In this document: piece by piece, positions 48,701-54,235 of the stretch | How positions within the stretch are numbered: position 1 is the first letter of the stretch | Layout of the letters: each line of letters starts with the position of its first letter | DNA from: Prunella strophiata | Lineage: Eukaryota; Chordata; Aves; Passeriformes; Prunellidae | Direction: 5' to 3' | Assembly: GCA_036583965.1 (NCBI GenBank) | Contig: JAZBQD010000025.1 | Span: forward strand, 14,715,145-14,779,144 | DNA length: 64,000 bases | Program-made: the position numbers and the translations under genes | Notes under the pieces: model-generated | The model's input: the letters and a program-made list of their open reading frames with translations, nothing else | Told to the model about the DNA's origin: nothing | The model's database searches: none

Positions 48701-51700
48701 ACAGAGTTTTTCCAGCTTACCCAGAGTGTTTTGCTGTTGTTCATCCCTTGCAGTCCATGGAAGGTGAGGACAGTGGGCTTTTACCTGGGAATGCAAACCC
48801 AAAGCCCTCTCTGCCCCCCTGCTTCTGTTGTCTCTGCTGCTGAGGCTTGTGCAGGGACTGAAAAAACCCTTGGAACAAGGAATAGCACTGGAGCTGATGG
48901 ATGTCAGCATTGTGGAGATGTCCCTCTCTTTCCCCTGGCAGCAGAAATATCTCAGGGTTTGCCTCGAACAGATGAATCCCTGCTGGCTTCCCTTTGGTTT
49001 AATATTCCTGGGGATGTTTTCTCCCCTCTTTGGATGCTGGGATGAGCCTCACACCCATTCCCTTTGCAGGCTGCAGCAGCTGGATGATGAGAACAGTGAG
49101 CTGAGGTCCTGTGTCCCCTGCCTGAGAGCCAACATCGAGAGGCTTGAGGAGGTGAGGCCAGGGGATGCCTGGTTTTGGGATGAAATTCTGGCTTTGGGAT
49201 GAAGTTCTCATGAACATGAGATCCATTTAATGTAACAAACCAGTTGCTTCCATTTTCCAGTCACTGCAGACCCCACTTTGGACAGCACTGTCCCACACAG
49301 TTATCCTTGCAGCTTCCCACTGTTCAGCCTGGAAGCTGGGGATAAACCCCTGATAAATCTCCCTGTGGCAGTGCCTGCTCAGGAGGGGACTCGTGCCCTC
49401 TTGTGGAAGCTTGTCCCCATCCCTGTCCCCATCCCTGTGGCCAGTCCACTGCAGGGGAGGAGGAGCAGCAGGGATGCTCCATCTCCATGTCCTGGGATTT
49501 GTGAGTTGAGTTCCAAAGATCTGTGTCACCTCCCAGCCCCTCTCACTGTCACCCTGCTCAGGATCCAAGGCCCTGCAGGGCTGGGAGTTCCCAAGGACTC
49601 ATTGGGATGGACAAGAGCCTCACCTTTGGGGATAGTGTGGGTTACAGGTGGGACACCTGGAACAGGGGCTGCATTTTGTCTCTGCCAAGCTTGGGGCAGA
49701 TTTCAAGGTTAAAACTGAACTGAAATCAAACCTCCTCTCCCAGCTGAAGGGCCTGAGGAATTTTTCCATGTTTAATCCCACGGGAGAACTCTGAAGCTCC
49801 ATCCCTCCTGATGGTCTTCATCTGCCAGGGCCTTGTGAGCACAGCTGAGGCTGGGGCAGGAAACCCCAGTGGCTCTGAGCATAAATTCCCTGCCATGGTG
49901 TGTTCCAGCCATGGGAAGTTGGTTTTGGTCTGTGCAGAGCTGTTCTCCTTTCCTCCACTGTGAATGGGTGAAGGAGGAGCAAGAGCTGCCCTCACTGCCC
50001 TCCCTGCCCAGGAGAAGCCTGGCTGATGAGCTGCTCTTTCTCCAGTGCCCAAAAATCAGGATTTTTGTTGTCAGTGTTGCCTTTCCTGCTGGTGTGGTGC
50101 CTTTGGTGCTGCTCCATGGAGCAGAACACCCTTGAGCTGTGGAGTCTTTGTTTCTTTTCTGCCAGGGTCAGGATTAAATCACAAGAAGATATTTCTTGTT
50201 TGGATTTAGATGTTTATTAGTTATCTATGTCACAGTCTCACAAACCCTGAGTTCTACAGCACTTCACTCTAACAAACTAAAAATGGAGCCCCAATCTCTC
50301 TCTCTCCACAAGGATAAGGACACTTTAAGGATAAACTGTCCAATTAAGAAATGACACCTAAATTATTTTTACTTTTAACCCAATAACCAACCACCCGTGC
50401 CCACAATGGGGACTTTTTTATCCAATGACACAAAACCACCCAAACCCATGGAGAAGAAGGTGAAGAAGAAGGAGCAACCTCTGCCCTAAAACCCCCATCT
50501 TGCTTTATATATATATTACTATATTCTACAGCCTTAAACTCTAATTTTTCCACTTCTATTCAAACTCCACACCCACAATCCCAGTTCTATCATTCCATTT
50601 TGGAAGCTTTCTCCATGGCCTCAGCTCAAATGCAGTGTTCTCTTGGGGGTCAGTGCCTGTCAGCACAGAAAGTCTGAAATTCTCAGTGACCAGGGTTCCA
50701 ACACTGAGCCAGCATCTGGAGCTCCCCCATGGACTGCAGGGGTCCTGTGGCATTTATGGAGTTCTGAAAGCCAAAACCTTTCCCATGGGACTGGAGGCTG
50801 TGAGGCCAGGGAGATTTGGAAGGGCAACAATGGTAAAACTTGGGGGTTGAGGGAAAATGCAGTTTATTAAGTAAAGCAAAAGCTGCCCACAGAAACAAAG
50901 CAAAACAAGGAGTTAATCACTGCTTCCCAAGGCAGACAGGTGTTCAGGCACCTCCTGGAAAGCAGGGCTCCATCATCAAGCAGGGAGCCTAATGGTGACT
51001 TGGGAAGACAAACGCCATCACTCCAAACACCCCCTTTTTCTCATTCTTCCCCCAGCTTATATTGATGAACATGTTGTCATGCAGTATTAAAGATCCATTT
51101 TGACTTTTGGGATCAGCTGTCCCAGCTGTGTCCCCTCCCAGCTCCTTCAGAATCACTGATGGTGGGTGGAGTGAGAAGCAGAAAAAGCTGGGCCCTGGCA
51201 GAAGGTGCTGCTTAGGGGCTGTTGGCATCTTCACCTGCATCCCAAACATTCAGCCAGGGTTTTGGGGAGGAGAAGGGAACAGAGCTGAGCTGTGTGTTTT
51301 ACATCCCAGCTTGAACTGGTTTATTTCTTCTTGGATCAGCCCTCAATTCAAACCTTTCATGCCTGAAACCAAGAGGGATGTAAAGATCTCAGATTCAGGA
51401 CTTTTCTGAAATCCAGACATAAGGAGCCTTATGATTTAATGTCTCTCCTTGGCCTGGAGCCCTGTGCTGGCCCCAGCCCATCCCACACCAGCATCATGCT
51501 TCCCAGAAAACAGCACAAGGCTGGATATTCATGTGGATTCACTCTGGAGCCATCCCTGACTGCCTCCCTCAGTGCTGCCAAGCCCCAGGCTCTGAGCAGA
51601 TGAGATCCCAGCAGGCAGAGCCTCCTGGTGCCTCAGGAGAGGAGCATTCCCTGCAGAGCCAGCACCCAGCTGGGCCCCAGGGCCTCTCACTGGGCTGCTC

Positions 51701-54235
51701 GTGTCCTTGCAGGAGAAGCAGAAGCTGCTGGATGAGATTGAGGACCTCACTGTGCAGCTCACAGAGGAGCAGGAGAAAAAGAGGAAGATGGGGGACAAGC
51801 TGAGTCAGGAGAGGCACCAGTTCCAGAAGGAGAAGGAGTCGACACAGGAGGTGAGTGGAGTCTGGGCCTGCCACAGCCCTGTCCCCAAAATGTGGGAATC
51901 TGGCCCTGGCAGCCTCTCCAGAAATGGGTGCCTGGAGCAGTGAGTGCTGCCTGGGCAGAGGAGAGGGGTTCAGCAGCTGAGCTGCAGCACCTCAGTCACT
52001 TGTGCTGCTCTGGAATTCATCCAACATTGTCCCTGCAAGGGCTGTGCCACCCTGGCCCCTTCCTTTCCTGCCTGGAAGGAGCAGTGGCAGGGGCACAGGG
52101 AGCCAGCAGGCAGGAGCAGAGGGGGGTGAGATCCTCACACCCTCCCAGTGCTCCCAGCATCTCTGCCTGGTGACTGCAGCTGGAGGCCCAGGCAGGGCTG
52201 GCTGTGCTGGCAGGAAAAGTGGAATTAATTGTCACCCTGGTGTCACTGAGGGCTCTGGGGTGAGGAGGGGACCCAACCCTGCAGCAGAGGGAGCTGGCTG
52301 GGGAGGGACCCACATTGCTGGGGGGGTCTGTGCTGCTGCAGACCCAAACCCAGCATCTTTGGCCCTCCAACAAGGTCTTTGCAGGGCCGTGCTCATGTAT
52401 TTCAGTAGCTCCCCACCTCCTGCTTGCTGGAGTTGTGAGGGAGGAAGAGGCAAACCAGTTCCCCTCCAGAAAGGAATTCAGTGGTGGAGTGGTTTGGGTT
52501 GGGAGGGACCTCAAAGCTCATCTTGTTCCACCCCCTGCCCTGGGCAGGGACAGCTCCCACTGTCCCAGACTGATCCAAGCTCCATCCAGCCTGGCCTTGG
52601 GCACTGCCAGGGACAGGGCAGCCTCTGCTGTGGCCAGCAATCCTGCTGCAGCAACCCATGGAGCTGCTCCCACAGCAGCCACATCCAGAGGGTGCTGCTG
52701 CATCTGCCAGGCCTGTGGCACTGAGCTGTGCCCTTGCCTTGCCCTGCAGCTCATCGAGGACCTCAGGAAGCAGCTGGAGCACCTGCAGCTCTTCAAGCTG
52801 GAGGCAGAGCAGCGCAGGGGCCGGAGCAGCAGCATGGGGCTGCAGGAGTACAACAGCAGGACAAGGGAGACAGAGCTGGAGCAGGAGATCAAGCAGCTCA
52901 AGCAGGTAAAGGGCTGGGCTGGCAGGGAAACGATTCCCTGGTGCCAAGGGAGGAGCAGCAGGGTCCAGGAGCTCTCTCCCAAGGGATGGAGTGGGTCCAG
53001 GAGCACAGTGCTGTCTTGCTTTCCTGTCCTGGGAGAGGGAGGTTGGTGCTTTCTCAGGGACAGCAGGAGCCCTTCTCTCTCTGCTGTGTCCCCTGGATCT
53101 TCCCTGTGTGTCTCGTGCTTCCAGAGGTTCTCCAGGCTCTGCTGAGATGGAGGCAGCAGCCCCTGTGCTGTTCCCAGCATTGTGTGAGCTGTGTCAGGGT
53201 GAAAACCCTTGTCTGCCTTTGCTGGTCTGGATGAGCTCTGAGCACAGGTGCTCCAGCAGCGTGTGGTTTGTGTGTGTGAACAGGATAACAGGAACCTGAA
53301 GGAGCAGAACGATGAGCTGAACGGGCAGATCATCAACCTGAGCATCCAGGGAGCCAAGAACCTGTTCTCAGCCTCCTTCTCTGAGTCCCTGGCAGCAGAA
53401 ATCAGCTCTGTCTCCAGAGATGAGGTACGTGCCATGAGGAGCTGCTGGCTCAGACTGCACCTTCCTGGGTGCCTCCACCTGGCATGGCCTGGCAGGAGTG
53501 AATGTGCCCTGTCTGGGGCCCAGCCCATGCTCAGAGTTCCCCTGAAAGCTGGCAAGAGCAGAGAAATCCCTACACAATTATCTGTAGAGCTCTCAGGACT
53601 TACCCTGCCTGCCAGCCCTCCCTCCTGGGAACAGGGAAGCTGCTCCCTGCCCATTTGCTGATTCTGGCAGCTCTGCTTGCCTGCCCTGGGACAGACTTCC
53701 CCTTCCAGGACAGAGCAGCCACCACAGGCTGTGTCCATCACTGGAGCTGTCTTTAAACCCCTGGGAGCCAGGACATTCCCCCTGGAGATCCCAGCTCCTC
53801 CAGCACATTTTCTCCCGGAACACCAACCAGGAGTGGCTGAGCCTGCACAAGCACTGGAATTAAATCTTAAACACCCAGATGTTTTGGGGGTCCAATGGAG
53901 ATGTGATGCTCCCTGCTCTCTCCAGGGCCCCATCAGGCTGAGAGCTCGAGGAAGGACAGGAGTGAGCAGAACCAGTTTTTCCTTGGCCATTTAAACAGGG
54001 TCAGGAATATCCCAGTCCAGAGTGAAGAACCAGGGAGTCAGCCATGGATGCACAGAGCCACAGGAAGCCCTGAGCAGTGTCAGGCAGTGACCTCTCCCTC
54101 CCTCTCTCCCCTCTGCTGCAGCTCATGGAAGCAATCCAGAAGCAAGAGGAGATCAACTTCCGCCTGCAGGATTACATCGACAGGATCATCGTGGCCATCA
54201 TGGAGACCAACCCCTCCATCCTGGAAGTCAAGTAA
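15708..54235 (+). CDS. RAB11FIP3: RAB11FIP3, Rab11 family-interacting protein 3 (3' 13 coding exons, 5' partial)
   Basis: The gene encodes an endosomal adaptor that binds active Rab11 and Arf5/Arf6, links recycling endosomes to dynein and supports delivery of membrane to the cleavage furrow in cytokinesis (family knowledge). Joining 15708-15799, 27936-28123, 33933-34106, 38230-38364, 41296-41331, 44436-44529, 45984-46087, 48115-48255, 49070-49151, 51713-51850, 52750-52905, 53284-53424 and 54122-54235 gives an open frame of about 531 residues. Visible residues 1-31 are the acidic linker after the EF hands, 95-151 hold EEHFEDYGEG, 153-196 a CxxC segment, 241-460 a long coiled coil, and 470-531 the FIP Rab11-binding domain ending NPSILEVK. 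That ending, and the overall match to human FIP3 as I remember it, separate it from the paralogue RAB11FIP4, which ends in NPSILEIKH. The N-terminal exons lie outside the window. Confidence 0.96.
16773..16786. promoter_or_regulatory. Palindromic double octamer (POU/Oct) site
   Basis: ATTTGCATGCAAAT is a perfect palindrome made of two overlapping octamer motifs (ATTTGCAT and ATGCAAAT). It lies in an AT-rich, apparently non-repeat stretch of intron (16690-16870). Octamer motifs are established POU-factor sites, but use at this locus is inference. Confidence 0.35.
16908..17072 (-). mobile_element. CR1 LINE 3' fragment
   Basis: AATCATGGAATTATTTGGAT, CTCATCCAGTGCCACCCCCT and CCAGCTTGGCCTTGGGCACT mark a minus-strand CR1 end, broken off at about 17072. 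Confidence 0.88.
19292..19400 (-). mobile_element. CR1 LINE 3' remnant
   Basis: GATCATGGAATCCTTAAGGC, TGGAAGAGACCTCCAAGCTC and CAACCATCAGCCCAACACCA follow the minus-strand CR1 pattern of another subfamily. Confidence 0.75.
20325..20640 (-). mobile_element. Probable solo LTR, minus strand
   Basis: Reverse-strand AATAAA (TTTATT in GTTTTTATTATAGC, about 20380) and the blocks CTTTACTCATTGGTCAGGAA and CAACAACCTTGGTAGGAAAT resemble an avian retroviral LTR. The left part is poorly bounded and no viral gene is present. Confidence 0.4.
21416..21815 (-). mobile_element. CR1 LINE 3' fragment
   Basis: ACAGAATCTTGGGATGGTTT, CATCCAGTGCCACCCCTGCC, GGGCACCCTGTGCCAGGGCC and 'CCAGCTCTCCCAGCCTGGCTC' type blocks occur in the order expected for a long minus-strand CR1 end. 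Confidence 0.92.
22850..23306 (+). promoter_or_regulatory. RAB11FIP3: Candidate internal promoter and first exon (ATG at 23295)
   Basis: A GC- and CpG-enriched stretch with few repeats (CGGGGAGCGGGAGGAGGCAG near 23115) ends in ATG TCT CCA CAG followed by a donor GTGGGT at 23307. The four-codon start (Met-Ser-Pro-Gln) is in phase 0, so splicing to 27936 would keep the RAB11FIP3 frame and give an isoform without EF hands. This is inference from phase and composition only. No transcript evidence is available here. Confidence 0.25.
23482..23722 (+). mobile_element. CR1 LINE 3' fragment
   Basis: A sense CR1 end: GGGTGCCCAGAGCAGCTGTG, CCAAGGCCAGGCTGGACGGG, ACCCAAAGCATTCCACAATT and the final CTGTGATTCC. 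Confidence 0.92.
25708..25850 (-). mobile_element. CR1 LINE 3' fragment
   Basis: ATCATAGAATCATGGAATGG, TTTGGGTTGGAAGGGACCTT and TCCTCTTGTTCCAACATCTG form a well-preserved minus-strand CR1 terminus. Confidence 0.88.
26655..26785 (+). mobile_element. CR1 LINE 3' fragment
   Basis: CCAAGGCCAGGCTGGGTGGG, TGGGCTTTAAAGTCCCTTCC and AACCCAAACCACTCCATGAT identify a short sense CR1 end. Confidence 0.88.
27936..28123 (+). CDS. RAB11FIP3: RAB11FIP3 exon B
   Basis: It encodes ANEVTDSAYMGSESTYSECE, then TFTDEDTSTLVQHEMHDEVE and an acidic tail ending EEPEHG (62 residues plus a split Gly). The ANEVTDSAYMGSEST block matches human FIP3 as I remember it. The acceptor is TTATTTAACCAG and the donor GTGAGG, phase 2. 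Confidence 0.96.
28190..28760 (-). mobile_element. Solo LTR, minus strand, with TATA box and poly(A) signal
   Basis: Read on the minus strand it has a TATA box (complement of TTTTATAA, about 28454-28461), GTGAGAGACCCCGTCACCGG just downstream, and an AATAAA signal (complement of 28339-28344) about 115 bp further. TGATGCCTC...GAGGCATCA inverted ends lie at 28222 and 28732, but related sequence may extend beyond them. No internal viral coding sequence remains. Confidence 0.65.
29255..29405 (-). mobile_element. CR1 LINE 3' fragment
   Basis: ATCACGGAATGGTTTGGGTT, AAAGGGACCTTAAAACTCAT and CATGGGTAGGGACACCTTCC identify the minus-strand CR1 end. Confidence 0.9.
29925..30390 (+). mobile_element. CR1 LINE 3' fragment, long copy
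   Basis: About 465 bp of sense CR1, from the CTTGTTGGAGAGAGTCCAGA block through GATGCTCCAAGGGCTGGAGC, GGGACAAGGGATGGAGGGAC and GGGTGCCCAGAGCAGCTGTG to the terminal AAAGCATTCTGGGATTCC. It is one of the longest copies in the window. Confidence 0.93.
31498..31690 (+). mobile_element. CR1 LINE 3' fragment
   Basis: GGGTGCCCAGAGCAGCTGTG to AACCATTCCAGGATTCTGTG in sense orientation. It is about 190 bp long and close in sequence to the 29925 copy. Confidence 0.92.
32410..33840 (-). mobile_element. Large avian ERV LTR, minus strand, with internal tandem expansion
   Basis: The right end reads, on the minus strand, TGTGAGAAGCTGCTGGAAGC. The left part has the complement of an AATAAA signal (GAATTTATTACTGATAAAAT, about 32491) and a series of 'TCCAGCGTGGGCTTCTC' and 'GTCCCTGCCAGGACCCTG' blocks. 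This order matches a well-known repetitive avian LTR as I remember it. Without the 33290-33805 array it would be about 0.9 kb. No viral gene is readable. Confidence 0.6.
33290..33805. repeat. Minisatellite of 34-36 bp, about 15 copies, inside the LTR
   Basis: The unit has AGGGATGGGCTCTGCTGGAC followed by ATGGGGGAAGCTTCC, repeated about 15 times with variants (TTCTGTTGG, CTCTCTGG, AAACTTCC). A single such unit is expected at this place in the LTR just before AGCAGCTTCTCACAGAA, which still follows the last copy. Long open frames on both strands across the array are a by-product of a stop-free unit. Confidence 0.93.
33933..34106 (+). CDS. RAB11FIP3: RAB11FIP3 exon C: conserved acidic EEHFEDYGEG block
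   Basis: It encodes SHPHELALGSELSHSIVTVI, SGEEHFEDYGEGNEADLF and a Ser-rich end (57 residues). The E-E-H/Q-F-E-D-Y-G-E-G core is shared by FIP3 and FIP4. The acceptor CTGTCCCCACAG lies about 90 bp after the LTR edge. The donor is CCCAG|GTAATG, phase 2. Confidence 0.96.
35640..35912 (+). mobile_element. CR1 LINE 3' fragment
   Basis: GGACAGGACACAGGGAATGG, GGGTGCCCAGAGCAGCTGGG and the terminal CCAAATCATTCCATGCC show a sense CR1 end of about 270 bp. Confidence 0.92.
36365..36560 (-). mobile_element. Divergent CR1-like 3' fragment
   Basis: AACCACAGAATCTGCTGAGC and TGGAGGGGACCCATCAGCAT resemble the minus-strand end of an older CR1 subfamily. The rest is too diverged to be sure. Confidence 0.5.
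37436..37690 (-). mobile_element. CR1 LINE 3' fragment, older subfamily
   Basis: ATCATAGAATCCCACAATAT, GGATCATCCAGCCCAGCTCC, CATTCCCTGGGGAGCCTGGG and ATAACCTTCTCCTAAAATCC follow the order of a CR1 subfamily different from the common one here. The 46285 copy is its sense counterpart. Confidence 0.85.
38230..38364 (+). CDS. RAB11FIP3: RAB11FIP3 exon D: 45-codon CxxC cassette exon
   Basis: It encodes TNPLAAKLHSILADEAFEFY, CSQCHKQINRLEDLSARLND and LEMN between split Ser codons. The acceptor is GTGATCTCTCTAG and the donor AATAG|GTAATG. Both ends are phase 2, so skipping keeps the frame. The human FIP3 sequence I remember lacks this block, while FIP4 has a related one (VYCSQCCKKINLLNDLEARL), so it is probably an ancestral cassette. 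C-S-Q-C plus the following His could bind metal, but that is inference. Confidence 0.93.
38365..41295 (+). other. RAB11FIP3: RAB11FIP3 intron, 2.9 kb
   Basis: Canonical GT-AG (GTAATG...TTTTGCAG). I see no gene, LTR or clear CR1 copy. A small direct repeat (GTGTGGTGTGGATGGGAG type) sits near 39526-39560. The rest appears unique. Confidence 0.8.
41296..41331 (+). CDS. RAB11FIP3: RAB11FIP3 exon E: 36-nt exon
   Basis: A 12-codon exon encoding PNKRLSSKKVA between split Ser and Arg codons, after TTCATTTTGCAG and before GTAAGC. Human FIP3 has the matching SPTKRLSSKKVAR. It is phase 2 at both ends, like exon D, and small enough to need strong flanking splice signals. Confidence 0.94.
41332..44435 (+). 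other. RAB11FIP3: RAB11FIP3 intron, 3.1 kb
   Basis: Canonical GT-AG. It includes a (G)n run at about 41555, a short TATTGGATATAT repeat at 42003-42037, a low-GC unique block at 42690-43080 and the 13-copy minisatellite at 43275-43925. Positions 41340-42690 otherwise hold nothing recognisable. Confidence 0.85.
43275..43925. repeat. Minisatellite, 51-52 bp, 13 copies
   Basis: TTGTCAC recurs at 43302, 43354, 43405, 43456, 43507, 43559, 43611, 43662, 43713, 43764, 43816, 43867 and 43918. Units carry CAAAGCTGGGGACACCGAGC and AGCCCCTCTCCAGGGTGTC with a CTTTAGC/CTTTACC alternation that is regional along the array. It lies about 510 bp before exon F. Confidence 0.96.
44436..44529 (+). CDS. RAB11FIP3: RAB11FIP3 exon F
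   Basis: After TCTCCGCTTCAG it encodes QLHQTSSLAVGVMEESYRES and LECTDEDITDK, starting with the last base of a split Arg and ending in phase 0 before GTGAGG. Human FIP3 has the comparable YLHQSG...EDIADK. The segment leads directly into the coiled coil. Confidence 0.94.
44530..45983 (+). other. RAB11FIP3: RAB11FIP3 intron, 1.45 kb
   Basis: Canonical GT-AG. The middle (about 45235-45425) is an unclassified repeat that has a second copy at 47748-47935. No gene is visible elsewhere in it. Confidence 0.85.
45235..45425 (+). repeat. Unclassified dispersed repeat, copy 1
   Basis: It shares GTGTAT..GTGT.GCTGCACTT, GAAATAATT.TAAT, TTCCTTAAGGCAT.TGA.TTGGGAA and TTTGATGGAA with 47748-47935, in the same orientation and order. 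The family is not recognised. Confidence 0.75.
45984..46087 (+). CDS. RAB11FIP3: RAB11FIP3 exon G: start of coiled coil
   Basis: It encodes VVFLEKRVTELEKDTAANGE and QHSRLRQENLQLVH plus a split Arg. The heptad pattern starts here. The match to human FIP3 (VVFLERRVLELEKDTAATGE as remembered) is very close. The acceptor is CCTGCTGGCAG and the donor GTGAGA. Confidence 0.97.
46285..46498 (+). mobile_element. CR1 LINE 3' fragment, older subfamily
   Basis: TACTCCCCAGAGGGTGCTGG, CAGGCTCCCCAGGGAATGGG and TTGGAATCCATGATCCTTGT are the sense counterpart of the 37436-37690 copy. Confidence 0.85.
46518..46680. repeat. Simple repeats: (GTT)n and TA-rich tract
   Basis: GTTGTTGTTGTTGTTGTT at about 46527 is followed by T-rich sequence and by ATATATATATTTGTATTTAT near 46638. 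Confidence 0.85.
47110..47510 (+). mobile_element. CR1 LINE 3' fragment
   Basis: About 400 bp of sense CR1 containing CAAGGGATGGAGGGACAGGA, GGGTGCCCAGAGCAGCTGTG and the terminal CTCTGGGATTCTGTGATC. Confidence 0.93.
47665..47742 (+). mobile_element. CR1-like 3' terminus
   Basis: GGATTAGATGCTCTTAAAGG, TCTTTCCCAACCTCAGTGAC and TCTGAGATTCC are a short sense CR1-type end directly before the unclassified repeat. Confidence 0.6.
47748..47935 (+). repeat. Unclassified dispersed repeat, copy 2
   Basis: A second copy of the 45235-45425 sequence, same orientation, about 2.5 kb downstream in the next intron. Copies differ by many substitutions and small indels, so the duplication is not recent. Confidence 0.75.
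48115..48255 (+). CDS. RAB11FIP3: RAB11FIP3 exon H: coiled coil
   Basis: It encodes ANALEEQLKEQELRADQTLL, EEIKKQRELLSKMEREKSIE and IENLQA, with split Arg codons on both sides. Near-identity with human FIP3 (ANALEEQLKEQELRA, KMEREKSIEIENLQ) is clear. It is part of the Arf/Rab effector coiled coil. The acceptor is CCTCCCTGCAG and the donor GTGGGG. Confidence 0.97.
48256..49069 (+). other. RAB11FIP3: RAB11FIP3 intron, 0.8 kb
   Basis: Canonical GT-AG. It begins with a G-rich donor side (GTGGGGCTGGGGGGGG), and no repeat or gene is recognised in it. Confidence 0.85.
49070..49151 (+). CDS. RAB11FIP3: RAB11FIP3 exon I: coiled coil
   Basis: It completes an Arg codon and encodes LQQLDDENSELRSCVPCLRA and NIERLEE. 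The Cys pair in SC.PCL is also present in human FIP3. The acceptor is CCCTTTGCAG and the donor GTGAGG, phase 0. Confidence 0.97.
50165..50720 (-). mobile_element. Probable solo LTR, minus strand
   Basis: It has the complement of AATAAA at GTTTATTAGTTA (about 50211) near the left end, AT-rich TATATATATATTACTATA at about 50507 and a CCCGTGCCCACAATGGGGAC block at about 50394. Read on the minus strand this is the usual LTR order of promoter, then poly(A) signal, then end. No viral gene is present. Confidence 0.5.
50825..51200 (-). mobile_element. Probable second LTR segment, minus strand
   Basis: It has the complement of AATAAA (GCAGTTTATTAAGTAAAGC, about 50860) and the block GGATCAGCTGTCCCAGCTGT with GTCCCCTCCCAGCTCCTT, which I recall from a common songbird LTR. 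It differs from the adjoining 50165-50720 element. Confidence 0.5.
51713..51850 (+). CDS. RAB11FIP3: RAB11FIP3 exon J: coiled coil
   Basis: It encodes EKQKLLDEIEDLTVQLTEEQ, EKKRKMGDKLSQERHQFQKE and KESTQE, 46 codons, phase 0 at both ends. The acceptor is GTCCTTGCAG and the donor GTGAGT. Confidence 0.97.
51851..52749 (+). other. RAB11FIP3: RAB11FIP3 intron, 0.9 kb
   Basis: Canonical GT-AG. It includes a CR1 fragment at about 52485-52640. The rest shows no features. Confidence 0.85.
52485..52640 (-). mobile_element. CR1 LINE 3' fragment
   Basis: GGAGTGGTTTGGGTTGGGAG, CTCATCTTGTTCCACCCCCT and CATCCAGCCTGGCCTTGGGC identify a minus-strand CR1 end about 110 bp before the next exon. Confidence 0.9.
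52750..52905 (+). CDS. RAB11FIP3: RAB11FIP3 exon K: coiled coil
   Basis: It encodes LIEDLRKQLEHLQLFKLEAE, QRRGRSSSMGLQEYNSRTRE and TELEQEIKQLKQ, 52 codons, phase 0. The GRSSSMGLQEY block is a conserved Ser-rich break in the coil, shared with human FIP3 and similar in FIP4. The acceptor is TTGCCCTGCAG and the donor GTAAAG. Confidence 0.97.
52906..53283 (+). other. RAB11FIP3: RAB11FIP3 intron, 0.38 kb
   Basis: A short canonical intron with acceptor TGTGTGTGAACAG, and no recognisable repeat. Confidence 0.85.
53284..53424 (+). CDS. RAB11FIP3: RAB11FIP3 exon L: coil and start of Rab11-binding domain
   Basis: It encodes DNRNLKEQNDELNGQIINLS, IQGAKNLFSASFSESLAAEI and SSVSRDE, 47 codons. The stretch from SIQGAKNLF onward opens the FIP Rab-binding domain. 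The donor is GTACGT, phase 0. Confidence 0.97.
53425..54121 (+). other. RAB11FIP3: RAB11FIP3 last intron, 0.7 kb
   Basis: Canonical GT-AG (GTACGT...CTCTGCTGCAG). No repeats or genes are recognised. Confidence 0.85.
54122..54235 (+). CDS. RAB11FIP3: RAB11FIP3 exon M: Rab11-binding domain and stop
   Basis: It encodes LMEAIQKQEEINFRLQDYID and RIIVAIMETNPSILEVK, then TAA (54233-54235). The helix around DYIDRII forms the dimeric Rab11-binding surface. The second Ile is, from memory, the residue changed in the Rab11-blind human FIP3 mutant, and it is intact here. Confidence 0.98.
   Translation, partial: LMEAIQKQEEINFRLQDYIDRIIVAIMETNPSILEVK

Larger units (their letters stand above)
49152..51712 (+). 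other. RAB11FIP3: RAB11FIP3 intron, 2.6 kb
   Basis: Canonical GT-AG. The centre is occupied by two probable minus-strand LTR segments (about 50165-51200). The flanks look unique. Confidence 0.85.

Noticed and set aside
52518..53990. 490-codon minus-strand open frame
   Set aside because: Antisense of verified RAB11FIP3 exons K and L plus introns and a CR1 fragment.
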